From an uncultured Rhodospirillales bacterium (GTDB lineage: Bacteria; Pseudomonadota; Alphaproteobacteria; Acetobacterales; Acetobacteraceae), in assembly GCA_903893975.1 (NCBI GenBank), contig CAITOL010000059.1:1-47542 (forward strand): DNA of 47,542 nucleotides. The letters are read 5' to 3'. Positions 35,568-43,695 of this stretch are shown piece by piece. Below the pieces are notes generated by a model that had not been told where the DNA came from, did not search any database, and was given only the letters and a program-made list of their open reading frames with translations. A program made the position numbers and the translations under genes. The stretch's first letter is position 1. Every line of letters starts with the position of its first letter.

Positions 35568-35792
35568 GTGCTGCCCCCGGCACCCAACCACAATGGCGGC
35601 CCGCCGCTGGACGATGACGAAGCGCCGGACGTGCTGGCCTGGCGCAGCTACACCTGGCGCCGCGCGCATAAACGCGCCTGGAAAACCCCACCGCCCGAAA
35701 TCGCCCTGCGCCGGCTGGCGCGGGCGGAGGAGCTGGGGATGACTTACAAAGAATACACATTGGAGATTTTGGAGAGAGGGAAGTATTTATAA
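35568..35792 (+). CDS. Small conserved hypothetical protein (HNGGPPLDDDE type)
   Basis: 74 residues from GTG 35568, three bases after the pncC stop. The N-terminus has the motif NHNGGPPLDDDEAPD, followed by an Arg/Trp-rich helix (TWRRAHKRAWKTPP) and a helical end (RRLARAEELGMTYKEYTLEILERGKYL). I recall similar short alphaproteobacterial proteins but no known function. The basic-amphipathic middle could bind nucleic acid or lipid; this is a guess. Placement at the end of slt-pgpA-pncC suggests co-transcription. A palindromic repeat element starts four bases after the stop. Confidence 0.7.
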   Translation: MLPPAPNHNGGPPLDDDEAPDVLAWRSYTWRRAHKRAWKTPPPEIALRRLARAEELGMTYKEYTLEILERGKYL

Positions 35793-35795
35793 AGA

Positions 35796-35935
35796 GATGT
35801 TCTTTTTGTGAGCAAAAAGAACCAAAAAAACTTCATCAATACCTTGCCGACGGCGTACTCTCACCGGTGAGAGTACGCCGTCGGCTACGGTTGTATTAAA
35901 GTTTTTTTTGCTTCTTTGTTTTCAAACAAAGAAGG
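35796..35935. repeat. Composite palindromic repeat element, copy 1
   Basis: An AT-rich hairpin (GTTCTTTTTG / CAAAAAGAAC, 35799-35822) leads through CAAAAAAACTT into a 40-bp perfect palindrome (35846-35885). Then, as a mirror image, come AAAGTTTTTTTTGC and a second hairpin (CTTCTTTGTTT / AAACAAAGAAG, 35911-35934). The left and right arms are also inverted copies of each other. It lies between convergent genes and could end transcription both ways. A second copy starts at 47447. Confidence 0.8.
35846..35885. repeat. 40-bp perfect palindrome, core of the composite repeat
   Basis: Each 20-base arm is the exact reverse complement of the other, with no spacer; the centre is ACCGGT. It can form a very long stem in RNA or a cruciform in DNA. 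The copy at 47497-47536 keeps the layout with several arm mismatches. Confidence 0.85.
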
Positions 35936-35943
35936 CTTCCTTC

Positions 35944-36750
35944 CTACTCCCGAAAAGAAGCATCCTTCCGATCCAGCATCCGCAGCAGACCCGGCCACTC
36001 CTTCTCCCCATACGGCCGCGTCGCGCTCGGCTCGTACATCGACACCGACTTATCAATCACGCTCTGCGGCATATGGTTCAGCGGCGTGTTGCACGCCATC
36101 GCCGCCACCTGTGCCTGGCAGGCGCGTTCCAGCGAGAACATGTAGTTAAACGCCTCCGGCATGCTGCGCCCCACCGTCAGCAGGCCATGATTGCGCAGGA
36201 TCATCAGGTTATATTTTCCCAGATGCGCGGCGATAATATCGCGCTCCGCCGGGTCACGTTCTGGCCCGTTGAAATCATGATACGCGATCCGCCCGATAAA
36301 CCGGTGCGAGGTCTGGGTCAGCGGCAACAAGCCGCATTGCAGCGACGAAACCGCAATGCCCGCCGTGGTGTGGGTATGGATTGCCGCCTGCACGTCCGGG
36401 CGGGCGCGATAAATCGCGCTATGGATCACAAAGGCCGCCGGTTGCAGGTTGTAGTCGGGATAATCCGGGCCAAACTCCGGCTGCAACAGCACGTTGCCGT
36501 CCACATCCACCTTCAGCAACGACGACGCGGTGACCTCGCCGAACAGCAGCCCGTGCGCGATCAGCAGAAACTGGTCCGTGGTGCCGGGCACCCGCATCGA
36601 CAGATGGGTGGCGATCATGTCGGTCATGCCGTAATGGTCGCAAAGCCGATACGCCGCCGCCAGGTTCACCCGCGCCTGCCATTCCGCATCGCTCACCCGC
36701 GACCGCACCGAGGGGATTCTGAGCATCGGGTTAAAGCCACCATCGTCCAT
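35944..36750 (-). CDS. Class II aldolase/adducin family protein
   Basis: 268 residues. The zinc ligands expected of this fold are present: His125 and His127 (AAIHTHTTAGIAV) and His188 (ILRNHGLLTVG). The early block TDMIATHLSMRVPG and the LLIAHGLLFGEV stretch also fit. Family members cleave sugar phosphates or decarboxylate; the proteobacterial group like this one is often annotated without known substrate. ATG 36750 follows GGAGAGCG at a good distance. It is divergent from the LigI-like amidohydrolase gene (110-base gap), which suggests a shared regulator or pathway. Confidence 0.88.
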   Translation of the reverse strand: MDDGGFNPMLRIPSVRSRVSDAEWQARVNLAAAYRLCDHYGMTDMIATHLSMRVPGTTDQFLLIAHGLLFGEVTASSLLKVDVDGNVLLQPEFGPDYPDYNLQPAAFVIHSAIYRARPDVQAAIHTHTTAGIAVSSLQCGLLPLTQTSHRFIGRIAYHDFNGPERDPAERDIIAAHLGKYNLMILRNHGLLTVGRSMPEAFNYMFSLERACQAQVAAMACNTPLNHMPQSVIDKSVSMYEPSATRPYGEKEWPGLLRMLDRKDASFRE

Positions 36751-36860
36751 CACACGCTCTCCGCACATTTCCTGGCGCGCAGGATGGCGCAACTCCGCCC
36801 GGTTTGACAGCCCACCCCCACCCGCTTTGGAATGCAGCCAGCGAGGGAGATTTGCGCGCC

Positions 36861-37727
36861 ATGAACCATCCAGGATTCGCCGTGCCGGCTTTGGCCTGCG
36901 ACTGCCACATGCATATTTTTGGCGACCCCGATATCTATCCCGCCGCCGCCAGGCGCGCCTACGACCCAACCCCGATGGAGCTTGACGCCTATAACGCCGA
37001 GGCCGCGCGCATGGGCTTTGGCCGGGTGGTGTTCGTGCAGCCCAGCGCCTACGGCACCGACAATTCCTGCATGCTCGATGCCCTGCAAGCCCGCGGCCCC
37101 AGCAGCCGTGGCGTTGCGGTGATCGACGCTGCCACCGATGCTGCCGAACTCGCGGATATGGCGGCCCTGGGGGTGCGCGGCGTGCGGCTGAACCTGGTCA
37201 GCAATGGCGTGCCAGACCCGGCCGCCGCCATCGCCGAATTGCAGGCCGCCGCCAACCGGGTGCGCCCGCTGGGCTGGCACGTGCAAATCTACGCCCGCCC
37301 GGCTTTGTTCACCGACCTTGCCCCGGTGGTGGCCGATCTCGGCGTGCCCGTGGTGGTGGATCATATGGGCGCCACCGATGGCCAACTCGCCGCCGCCCGG
37401 CCCGGCTTTGATGCCTTGTTGCGCATGCTGGCCGATGGGGTGTGCTGGGTGAAACTCTCCGGCGCCAACCGGGTGTCGCGGCAGGCGGCGGGCTTTACCG
37501 ATGCGGTTCCGGTGATCCAGGCACTGGTCGCCGCCAATCCGGCCCAGGCGGTCTGGGGCACGGACTGGCCGCATATCGGCCCGCATGTCGCCGGCAGCCC
37601 CGCCACGGTGGTCTACCTGCCGCACGACAATCTGGCCCTGCTGCACCTGCTCGGCGCCGCTTTGCCCGATGCCGCGCAGCGCCAGGCCGTCTTGGTGGAC
37701 AACCCGGCGCGGCTCTATGGTTTTTAG
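36861..37727 (+). CDS. Amidohydrolase family protein (2-pyrone-4,6-dicarboxylate hydrolase-like)
   Basis: 288 residues with an amidohydrolase_2 barrel. The first metal motif is CDCHMHIFG (His16, His18), with VVVDHMG in the middle and the last acid in VWGTDWPHIG. The order and the DxHxHxFG start resemble LigI, which opens the lactone 2-pyrone-4,6-dicarboxylate in lignin-derived aromatic catabolism, but related lactonases differ in substrate. GAGGGAGA serves as Shine-Dalgarno for ATG 36861. A TTGACA hexamer sits at 36804-36809 with only a weak -10 after it. Confidence 0.87.
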   Translation: MNHPGFAVPALACDCHMHIFGDPDIYPAAARRAYDPTPMELDAYNAEAARMGFGRVVFVQPSAYGTDNSCMLDALQARGPSSRGVAVIDAATDAAELADMAALGVRGVRLNLVSNGVPDPAAAIAELQAAANRVRPLGWHVQIYARPALFTDLAPVVADLGVPVVVDHMGATDGQLAAARPGFDALLRMLADGVCWVKLSGANRVSRQAAGFTDAVPVIQALVAANPAQAVWGTDWPHIGPHVAGSPATVVYLPHDNLALLHLLGAALPDAAQRQAVLVDNPARLYGF

Positions 37728-37791
37728 TGCAATATCGCTTGAGGTTGCTTCAACCGAGCGATAAAATTGCAGGATTAAACAATGATCTCGA

Positions 37792-37835
37792 GCATGATCG
37801 GACTCCGATCCCGATCCAACCTCATACGATCATGC
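37792..37835. repeat. Dispersed-type palindrome with GCATGATCG/CGATCATGC ends
   Basis: GCATGATCG (37792-37800) and CGATCATGC (37827-37835) form an inverted repeat around a 26-base loop, in the 109-base gap between convergent genes. The flanks (GCTCTAG on the far side, ATTGTTTAAT-like bases on the near side, read on the minus strand) recall palindromic intergenic repeats common in alphaproteobacteria, whose arms also carry GCATGATC. Only one copy is in the window. Confidence 0.5.
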
Positions 37836-37836
37836 G

Positions 37837-39414
37837 CTAGAGCCGGCGCAGCGCCAGCCGCTTCACCCGCCCGCTATTGACCAGCAACCCGCTGATCGCC
37901 CCGGCGGCATCGCGCTCCACCTGCGCCTCCATCCAGGACCGCGCCAGCGTGCCGGGCAGGTAGAATCGCACCACATCCGGGCTGATCGGCACGATGTCCC
38001 ATTCTGCCGTGCGCAGCACCGGCCCATCCACGGCCACGCGCAGCGTGCCGTCATGCAGCGCAATCGTCCACTCGGCGGCCATTTCGTCAGACCGATAGGT
38101 GCCGGCCAGATCCGCGGGCAGGCTGGCGCCATCGGCAACCCGCTGCCAATGGCCGCGAATGCCGGCATCTTCCTCCACCACCAGCACATCATCGCTGGCC
38201 AGATGCGCGGTGAAATCCGGCGAGGCCCGGCTGGCCCGCAGGCTGCCATCGGCGTTGGCCCGCAGCTGAAACGGCAGGCCGAAGCTGGTGCCGGTCAGGC
38301 TGCCATCGGCGGCGAGCGCGAATTCCACCGTCTGCGGCGTCGCCGGGTCGAGGAAGCGGCCCACGAACCGCTCCAGTCCCTGCGGCATCGCCAGCGCCAG
38401 CGGGCGATCCACCACCGCTTCCAGCACCGACTGGCCGATCTGATATGCGTCCGCCGAACCGCAATTGGTGATCACGATAATGCCGGTGCCGATCTCCGGC
38501 ACCCGCAGGAACTCGGTGCGATAGCCCGGCCACAACCCGCCATGGCTGATGGTGCGCAGCCCGCCCACCTCGGCAATCATCAGGCCGCGCGCGTAATGGT
38601 TCACCACCTCGGTCGGGAAGCGGCTCTGCGCCTCCAGGCTCGCCGCCAGCGCCGGGTCGGTTTCATACGCAAGGTGCCACAGCGCCAGATCCGCCACGGA
38701 CGACACCAGCGCCCCTTCGCCATGGATTGGGAAGCCGTGCTGCGCCCGCACCCAGCCGCCGCCCGGTGCCGCGAGGTAGCCGGTCGCCAGGTTCGGCTCC
38801 ACCTGCGCCACGGTTTCCACCATCGCGGTCTGCGTCATGCCCTGCGGGGCGAAGAAATGCGTCGCCAGATAGTCCCGCAACGGCGTGCCGGTCACCCGTT
38901 CCACCAGCAGGCCCAGCAGCAGGAAATTGCTGTTGGAATAGAGATAGCGGCTGCCCGGCGCAAAGTTCAGCGTGCGCTGGCGGGCGATACCGGCCAGCAG
39001 ATCCTTCGGCCGCACCGGCACCCCAAGGTCGCAGCCGCCCAACTGCATAATCTGCAACATGTCGCGCAGGCCGGAGGTGTTGTGCATCAGATGGTCGATG
39101 GTCACCGGCGCTTCGTATTGCGGCAGTTCCGGAAAATACTGCTGCACCGCATCGGTCACCGCCACCCGGCCCTCGGCCACCAGCCGCATCACCGCGGCAC
39201 AGGTGAACTGCTTGGAGACGGAGGCGATGCGGAACCGGCTTTGCGGCCCCAGTTTCACCCCCAGTTCCAGACTGGCCATGCCGGCACTGGCCTGCACCAC
39301 CAGCGCACCGTCGCGCACCACGCCGACGCTGGCGCCAGGGCTGTCCGGCCGGTCCCACGGCGCCAGCAGCGCCGCCACGCGATTGCGCAATTTCAGCAAA
39401 TCGAGTTCACCCAT
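37837..39414 (-). CDS. D-aminopeptidase-like serine hydrolase (S12), paralogue 1
   Basis: 525 residues: a penicillin-recognising catalytic domain (about 1-330) plus two C-terminal beta-barrel-type domains. The active residues are Ser65 and Lys68 (ASVSKQFT), Tyr159 (YSN) and His291 (ISHGGLWPGY). His replaces the Lys/Arg of the usual KTG motif, and the spacing and total length match the Ochrobactrum D-aminopeptidase (Ser62, Lys65, Tyr153, His287, about 520 residues). It would release N-terminal D-amino acids from peptides or amides. No signal peptide is seen, so it is probably cytoplasmic. ATG 39414 has the better Shine-Dalgarno spacing; 39417 is possible. A close paralogue lies 30 bases upstream on the same strand. 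Confidence 0.88.
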   Translation of the reverse strand: MGELDLLKLRNRVAALLAPWDRPDSPGASVGVVRDGALVVQASAGMASLELGVKLGPQSRFRIASVSKQFTCAAVMRLVAEGRVAVTDAVQQYFPELPQYEAPVTIDHLMHNTSGLRDMLQIMQLGGCDLGVPVRPKDLLAGIARQRTLNFAPGSRYLYSNSNFLLLGLLVERVTGTPLRDYLATHFFAPQGMTQTAMVETVAQVEPNLATGYLAAPGGGWVRAQHGFPIHGEGALVSSVADLALWHLAYETDPALAASLEAQSRFPTEVVNHYARGLMIAEVGGLRTISHGGLWPGYRTEFLRVPEIGTGIIVITNCGSADAYQIGQSVLEAVVDRPLALAMPQGLERFVGRFLDPATPQTVEFALAADGSLTGTSFGLPFQLRANADGSLRASRASPDFTAHLASDDVLVVEEDAGIRGHWQRVADGASLPADLAGTYRSDEMAAEWTIALHDGTLRVAVDGPVLRTAEWDIVPISPDVVRFYLPGTLARSWMEAQVERDAAGAISGLLVNSGRVKRLALRRL

Positions 39415-39444
39415 CATCGCCTCCTACTCTGCGTTGCCCGAAGC

Positions 39445-40998
39445 CTAAGCCGCCTTGCGCACCGCGACCAGCTTGATCCGGCCGCCATTGACCAACATGC
39501 CGCTTATCGCCCCACCCGCCCCGCGCAGCACCCGCGCGTCGAGCCAGGTGCCACCGGGATAGACCAGCCGCACATGCGCCGCGTCCAGCGGCTCCACCCG
39601 CCAGACCGTGGTGCGGATAATCGGCCCGTCCACCCGCACCGCCGCCCCGGCAATCTGCCAGCACGAGGCCATTTCGTCGGACAGATAGGTGCCGTCCAAA
39701 TCCGCCGGCAGCGTCCCCGGCCCGACGCGCCGCCAGCGCCCGGCCACCCCGGCATCCTGCACCACCTCCAACCCGCCATCATCAGCCAGCCGGCAGCGGA
39801 AATCATGCGCCGCCCGCGCGGCATACAGCCAGCCATCCGCCCCGGCGCGCAGCCGGAACGGGTTGCCGAACATCTTGCCCTGCAACCGGCCATGCGCGTC
39901 CAGGCTGAACTCCACCGTCTGCGGCGTTGCCGGGTCGAGAAAGCGGCCGACATAGCCGGACAGATCCGCCGGCAGGTCCGGCACGGCCTGCACGCCCGGC
40001 ACATCGGCCAGCGCCTCCGCCAGCACGGCCTGGCCGATATGATACGGGTCCGCGCTGCCGCTATTGGCCAGCACGATCACCCCGAGCCCGAGCTGCGGCA
40101 CGGTCAGGAACTCGGCGCCATAGCCGGGGCGCGACCCGCCATGGCTCACCGTGCGCAGGCCGCGCACCTCCGTCACCTGCAACCCGCGCGCGTAATGGCT
40201 CAACACCCCGTTGGGGAAGGCGAACTGGCTTTCCAGCCCGCCGCGCAGGGCCGCATCGTCAGCCAGTTTCCGCATCCAGCGCACCAGATCGGGGATGGAG
40301 GTGATCAGCCCGCCTTCGGCATGGCGCGGATAGCCGCATTGCGCATGCCGCCAGCCATCCGGCGTGGTGACATAGCCCGTCGCCAGCCCCGGCAGCGCCT
40401 CCACCGGGCTTTCCACCAGCGCGGTCTGGCTCATCCCGAGCGGGCCGAAGAAGCGCGCCTGCAAAAAGTCTCGCAACGGCATGCCGGAGACCTGTTCCAC
40501 GATCAGCCCCAGCAGCAGGTAATTGGTGTTGCAGTAAAGGTAACGGCTGCCCGGGGTAAAATTCAGCGCCCGCTGGCGAAAGATCCCATCAAGGAAATCC
40601 TGCCGCTGGATCGGCACGGCAATGTTGCAGCCCCCGGCGCCGAGGATCTCCATCTCATCCCGCAGCCCCGAACTCGCATGCATCAGGTGGTCAACCGTCA
40701 GCGTCACGCCGTAATCCGGCAACTCCGGAAAGTATTTGCCCACCGGATCATCCACACCCAGCCGGCCATCCGCTGCGAGGGCCAGCACCGCCGCGCAGGT
40801 GAACTGCTTGGTGACCGACGCCACCCGGAACGTCGTCGCCGTCCCGATCGGCACGCCCAGCTCAATGCTCGCCATGCCCGCGTTGTGCTGGGCCACCAGC
40901 ATCCCGTCTTGCACCACGCCGATGCTCACCCCGGGGCTGGCGCTGCCATACGGCGCCAGCAGCCGTTCCATCCGCCCTTGCAGCCGGTTCAACACCAT
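39445..40998 (-). CDS. D-aminopeptidase-like serine hydrolase (S12), paralogue 2
   Basis: 517 residues, with the same three-domain layout as its neighbour and clear block-by-block similarity (RFLDPATPQTVEF, SRYLY, HYARGL, LMH..SGLRD). The active residues are Ser61 and Lys64 (ASVTKQFT), Tyr155 (YCN) and His286 (VSHGGSRPGY). ATG 40998 follows an AGGAGAG Shine-Dalgarno by five bases. It is the first gene of the tandem pair and is divergent from the amidohydrolase-Rieske operon (81-base gap). The two copies have drifted in the C-terminal barrels, so they probably differ in substrate. Confidence 0.88.
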   Translation of the reverse strand: MVLNRLQGRMERLLAPYGSASPGVSIGVVQDGMLVAQHNAGMASIELGVPIGTATTFRVASVTKQFTCAAVLALAADGRLGVDDPVGKYFPELPDYGVTLTVDHLMHASSGLRDEMEILGAGGCNIAVPIQRQDFLDGIFRQRALNFTPGSRYLYCNTNYLLLGLIVEQVSGMPLRDFLQARFFGPLGMSQTALVESPVEALPGLATGYVTTPDGWRHAQCGYPRHAEGGLITSIPDLVRWMRKLADDAALRGGLESQFAFPNGVLSHYARGLQVTEVRGLRTVSHGGSRPGYGAEFLTVPQLGLGVIVLANSGSADPYHIGQAVLAEALADVPGVQAVPDLPADLSGYVGRFLDPATPQTVEFSLDAHGRLQGKMFGNPFRLRAGADGWLYAARAAHDFRCRLADDGGLEVVQDAGVAGRWRRVGPGTLPADLDGTYLSDEMASCWQIAGAAVRVDGPIIRTTVWRVEPLDAAHVRLVYPGGTWLDARVLRGAGGAISGMLVNGGRIKLVAVRKAA

Positions 40999-41079
40999 TG
41001 CACTCTCCTGTCGCGTCACCGGGAAAAGCCTAGCCGGACGCGCAAGCCGGGTCTAATCTCGGCACGGGGAGAACCAAAC

Positions 41080-42156
41080 GTGACACCACTTCTGGCGCCA
41101 GGGGCGATCGACTGCGATATCCACCCGGCCGTGCCCAACCTGGCCGCCTTGCTGCCCTATATGGACCAACCCTGGCGTGAGCAGGTGGTGGTGCGCGGCA
41201 TCGACGACCTGGCCACCATCGCCTACCCGGCCAATTCCCCCCTCACCTGCCGCGCCGATTGGCGCCCGGCGGACAAATCCGTGCCAGCCAGTTCGCTCGC
41301 CCAGGTCCGGCGCGATGCGTTAGACCCGTTCGGCACCTCCATCGCCATCGCCAACTGCCTCTACGGCGTGCAGGCCCTGTTCAGCGAGGACATGGCCGCC
41401 GCCTACGCCACCGCGGTCAACCGCTGGATGGCCGCGGAATGGCTGGACAAGGAACCCCGCCTGCGCGCCTCCATCATCGTGGCCGCGCAAGGGCCGGAGC
41501 TGGCGGTGGATGAAATCGAGCGCTGGGCGCACGACAAACGCTTCGTCCAGGTGCTGCTGCTGGTCTCCGGCGCCACCCCGCTCGGCAAGCGCGCGCTCTG
41601 GCCGATATACCGGGCGGCGGAAAAATACGGCCTCGCCATCGGCATCCATGCCGGATCGGCCTATCACAACCCGCCCACCTCGGTCGGCTGGCCGACGTAT
41701 TATACCGAGGATTACGTCAGCCAGGCGCAAGCCTTCCAGTCGCAGCTTACCAGCATGATCTGCGAGGGCGTGTTCAATAAATTCCCCAACCTGAAAGTCG
41801 TGCTGCTGGAAAGCGGCTTCACCTGGCTGCCGGCGCATCTGTGGCGGTTGACCAAGTTCTGGCGCGGCCTGCGGATGGAAATCCCCTGGGTCGATCGGGC
41901 GCCGGCCGATATCGTGCGCAGCAATGTGCGCCTGTCGCTGCAACCAGTTGATGGCCCGCCGGACCGCGACAGCCTGCTGCGGATTTTCGACCATATGCAG
42001 TCCGACGAGCTGATCCTGTTCAGCACCGACTACCCGCATTGGCAGTTCGACGGCACCGCCGCCATCCCGGACGGCCTGCCCGCCGACCTGGTGCGGAAAA
42101 TGACCCACGACAACCCGCGCGCCACCTATGCGCGCCTTCTGGAGACGGTCGCATGA
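41080..42156 (+). CDS. Amidohydrolase_2 family protein (COG2159-type), member 1
   Basis: 358 residues from GTG 41080 (GGGGAG Shine-Dalgarno eight bases upstream). The first metal motif is degenerate: DCDIHP (Asp13, His15) instead of HxH. Later blocks are AIGIHAGSAYHN, VVLLESGFTWLPAHLWRL and the closing acid FSTDYPHWQFDG. COG2159 proteins include decarboxylases (for example gamma-resorcylate decarboxylase) and hydrolases. It overlaps the next, paralogous gene by four bases, and a Rieske gene follows. No substrate can be assigned. Confidence 0.87.
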   Translation: MTPLLAPGAIDCDIHPAVPNLAALLPYMDQPWREQVVVRGIDDLATIAYPANSPLTCRADWRPADKSVPASSLAQVRRDALDPFGTSIAIANCLYGVQALFSEDMAAAYATAVNRWMAAEWLDKEPRLRASIIVAAQGPELAVDEIERWAHDKRFVQVLLLVSGATPLGKRALWPIYRAAEKYGLAIGIHAGSAYHNPPTSVGWPTYYTEDYVSQAQAFQSQLTSMICEGVFNKFPNLKVVLLESGFTWLPAHLWRLTKFWRGLRMEIPWVDRAPADIVRSNVRLSLQPVDGPPDRDSLLRIFDHMQSDELILFSTDYPHWQFDGTAAIPDGLPADLVRKMTHDNPRATYARLLETVA

Positions 42157-43256
42157 ACGTCCAGGCCCGCCAGACCCCGACCACCGCCGCCGCCAGTAAA
42201 CTCGCCATCGCCGATGGGGACATCCACCCCACCCGCAAACTGGCCAGCGAGTTCGACCCCTGGCTGGAAAAGCGCTGGCGCGACGATATCGCCACCTTCG
42301 GCACACGGCAGCGGCAGCAATGGCAGAACGCGCCGGCCTACCCGAAGGCGCAGCCCAACGCCTCCCGCCGCGACGCCTATCCGCCGGAAGGCGGCCGCCA
42401 GGGCAGTTCGCTGCCATTCATGCAGCAGCAGCATCTGGACCCGAACAACGTCGCGCTCGGCATTCTCAACCCGCTCGGCACTGGCCAGGGCCTGCAAAAT
42501 ATCGACATGTCTATCGCCCTCTGCCACGCCACCAATGAATGGCAGCAGGAATACTGGACCAAGCCGGACCGCCGGCTGCGCGCGTCTGTCGTGGTGCCGT
42601 ATGAAGACCCGATCGCCTCGGCCAAGGAAATCCGCCGCTACGCCGATAACGCCGATTTCGTGCAGGTGTTCATGCTCAGCCGCACGTCGGAGCCGATGGG
42701 CAGCCGCAAATACTGGCCAATCTATGAAGCCGCCGCCGAAGTCGGCATGCCCGTTGGCGTGCACGCCTTCGGCTATGGCGGCAACCCGATGACCCCGGGC
42801 GGCTACCCCAGCTATTACACCGAAGAAATGGTCGGGCATTCGCAGGCCCAGCAATCCGGCCTCGCCAGCCTGGTGGTGGAAGGCGTGTTCGCCCGCTTCC
42901 CCAGCCTGAAGATGATCATGATCGAGGCCGGGTTCGCCTGGGCCCCCTCGCTCACCTGGCGGCTGGACAACGCCTGGCGCCGGCTGAAGCAGGAAACCCC
43001 GCATCTGACCCGCCTGCCCAGCGAATACATCCGCGATCAGGTCTGGTGGACCACCCAACCGATGGAGGAGCCAGAGCCGCGCGCGCATCTGCGCGATGCC
43101 ATCAACTGGATCGGCTGGGACCGGCTGATTTTCGCCACCGACTACCCGCATTGGGATTATGACGACCCGGCAACCTCGCTGCCGCTGAAGATCAGCGAGG
43201 CCGAACGCCAGGCCTTCTTCATCGGCAACGCCCGCAACGTCTACCGAGGCGTGTAG
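42153..43256 (+). CDS. Amidohydrolase_2 family protein (COG2159-type), member 2
   Basis: 367 residues. It is a paralogue of the preceding gene, with the same DGDIHP metal start (Asp23, His25), a VGVHAFGYGGNP block, the MIMIEAGFAWAPSLTWRL stretch and FATDYPHWDYDD at the end. The shared DxH first motif and the IEAGF/LESGF helix put both in one subgroup. Co-translation (ATGA overlap) suggests a heteromeric enzyme or two successive steps. The Rieske gene starts two bases after its stop. Confidence 0.87.
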   Translation: MNVQARQTPTTAAASKLAIADGDIHPTRKLASEFDPWLEKRWRDDIATFGTRQRQQWQNAPAYPKAQPNASRRDAYPPEGGRQGSSLPFMQQQHLDPNNVALGILNPLGTGQGLQNIDMSIALCHATNEWQQEYWTKPDRRLRASVVVPYEDPIASAKEIRRYADNADFVQVFMLSRTSEPMGSRKYWPIYEAAAEVGMPVGVHAFGYGGNPMTPGGYPSYYTEEMVGHSQAQQSGLASLVVEGVFARFPSLKMIMIEAGFAWAPSLTWRLDNAWRRLKQETPHLTRLPSEYIRDQVWWTTQPMEEPEPRAHLRDAINWIGWDRLIFATDYPHWDYDDPATSLPLKISEAERQAFFIGNARNVYRGV

Positions 43257-43258
43257 CC

Positions 43259-43672
43259 ATGTCGCGCCACGTGGTTGCCGCCGTGGGGGAAATCGCGCCC
43301 GGGGACCGCAAACTGGTCACCGTGCGCGGCCGGCCGATCGCCATCTTCAACCTCGGCGGCGAATATTTCGGCCTGCTCAATCGCTGCCCGCATCAGGGCG
43401 GGCCGATGTGCGAGGGCAAAACCACCGGGCTGGTGCAGGCCTCCGAGCCCGGTAAATACCTCTACTCCAAAGCCGATGAAGTGATCCGCTGCCCCTGGCA
43501 CAACTGGGAGTTCGATATCCGCACCGGGCAAAGCTACTGCGAGCCCGACCGCAACAGCGTGCGCGCCTACCCGGTCGAAGTCACCGCCGGCGCGGCCCTG
43601 GTGGAAGGCCCGTATGTGGCCGAAACCATTTCAGTGAATGTCGCGGAACGGTATCTGGTGGTGGATGTGTAA
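43259..43672 (+). CDS. Rieske 2Fe-2S domain protein (ferredoxin-like)
   Basis: 137 residues, essentially one Rieske domain. The cluster ligands are Cys43 and His45 (NRCPHQGG) and Cys78 and His81 (RCPWHNWEF). A 30-residue insertion between the two loops (MCEGKTTGLVQASEPG...) is longer than in minimal ferredoxins. It could feed electrons to an oxygenase or be the redox partner of the two amidohydrolases. No oxygenase alpha subunit or reductase gene is nearby, which is unusual. It is third in the operon, two bases after the second amidohydrolase. Confidence 0.9.
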   Translation: MSRHVVAAVGEIAPGDRKLVTVRGRPIAIFNLGGEYFGLLNRCPHQGGPMCEGKTTGLVQASEPGKYLYSKADEVIRCPWHNWEFDIRTGQSYCEPDRNSVRAYPVEVTAGAALVEGPYVAETISVNVAERYLVVDV

Positions 43673-43695
43673 TCCATCCGGAGCGCGGCGAGGGA

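Noticed and set aside
37837-40998. Antibiotic-type class C beta-lactamases
   Set aside because: There is no signal peptide, His-Gly-Gly replaces Lys-Thr-Gly, and two extra barrel domains match D-aminopeptidase better.
38053-41079. Long plus-strand open frame leading into the first COG2159 gene
   Set aside because: It is antisense to the two D-aminopeptidase-like genes and Arg/His/Gln-rich; only the part from GTG 41080 matches a protein family.
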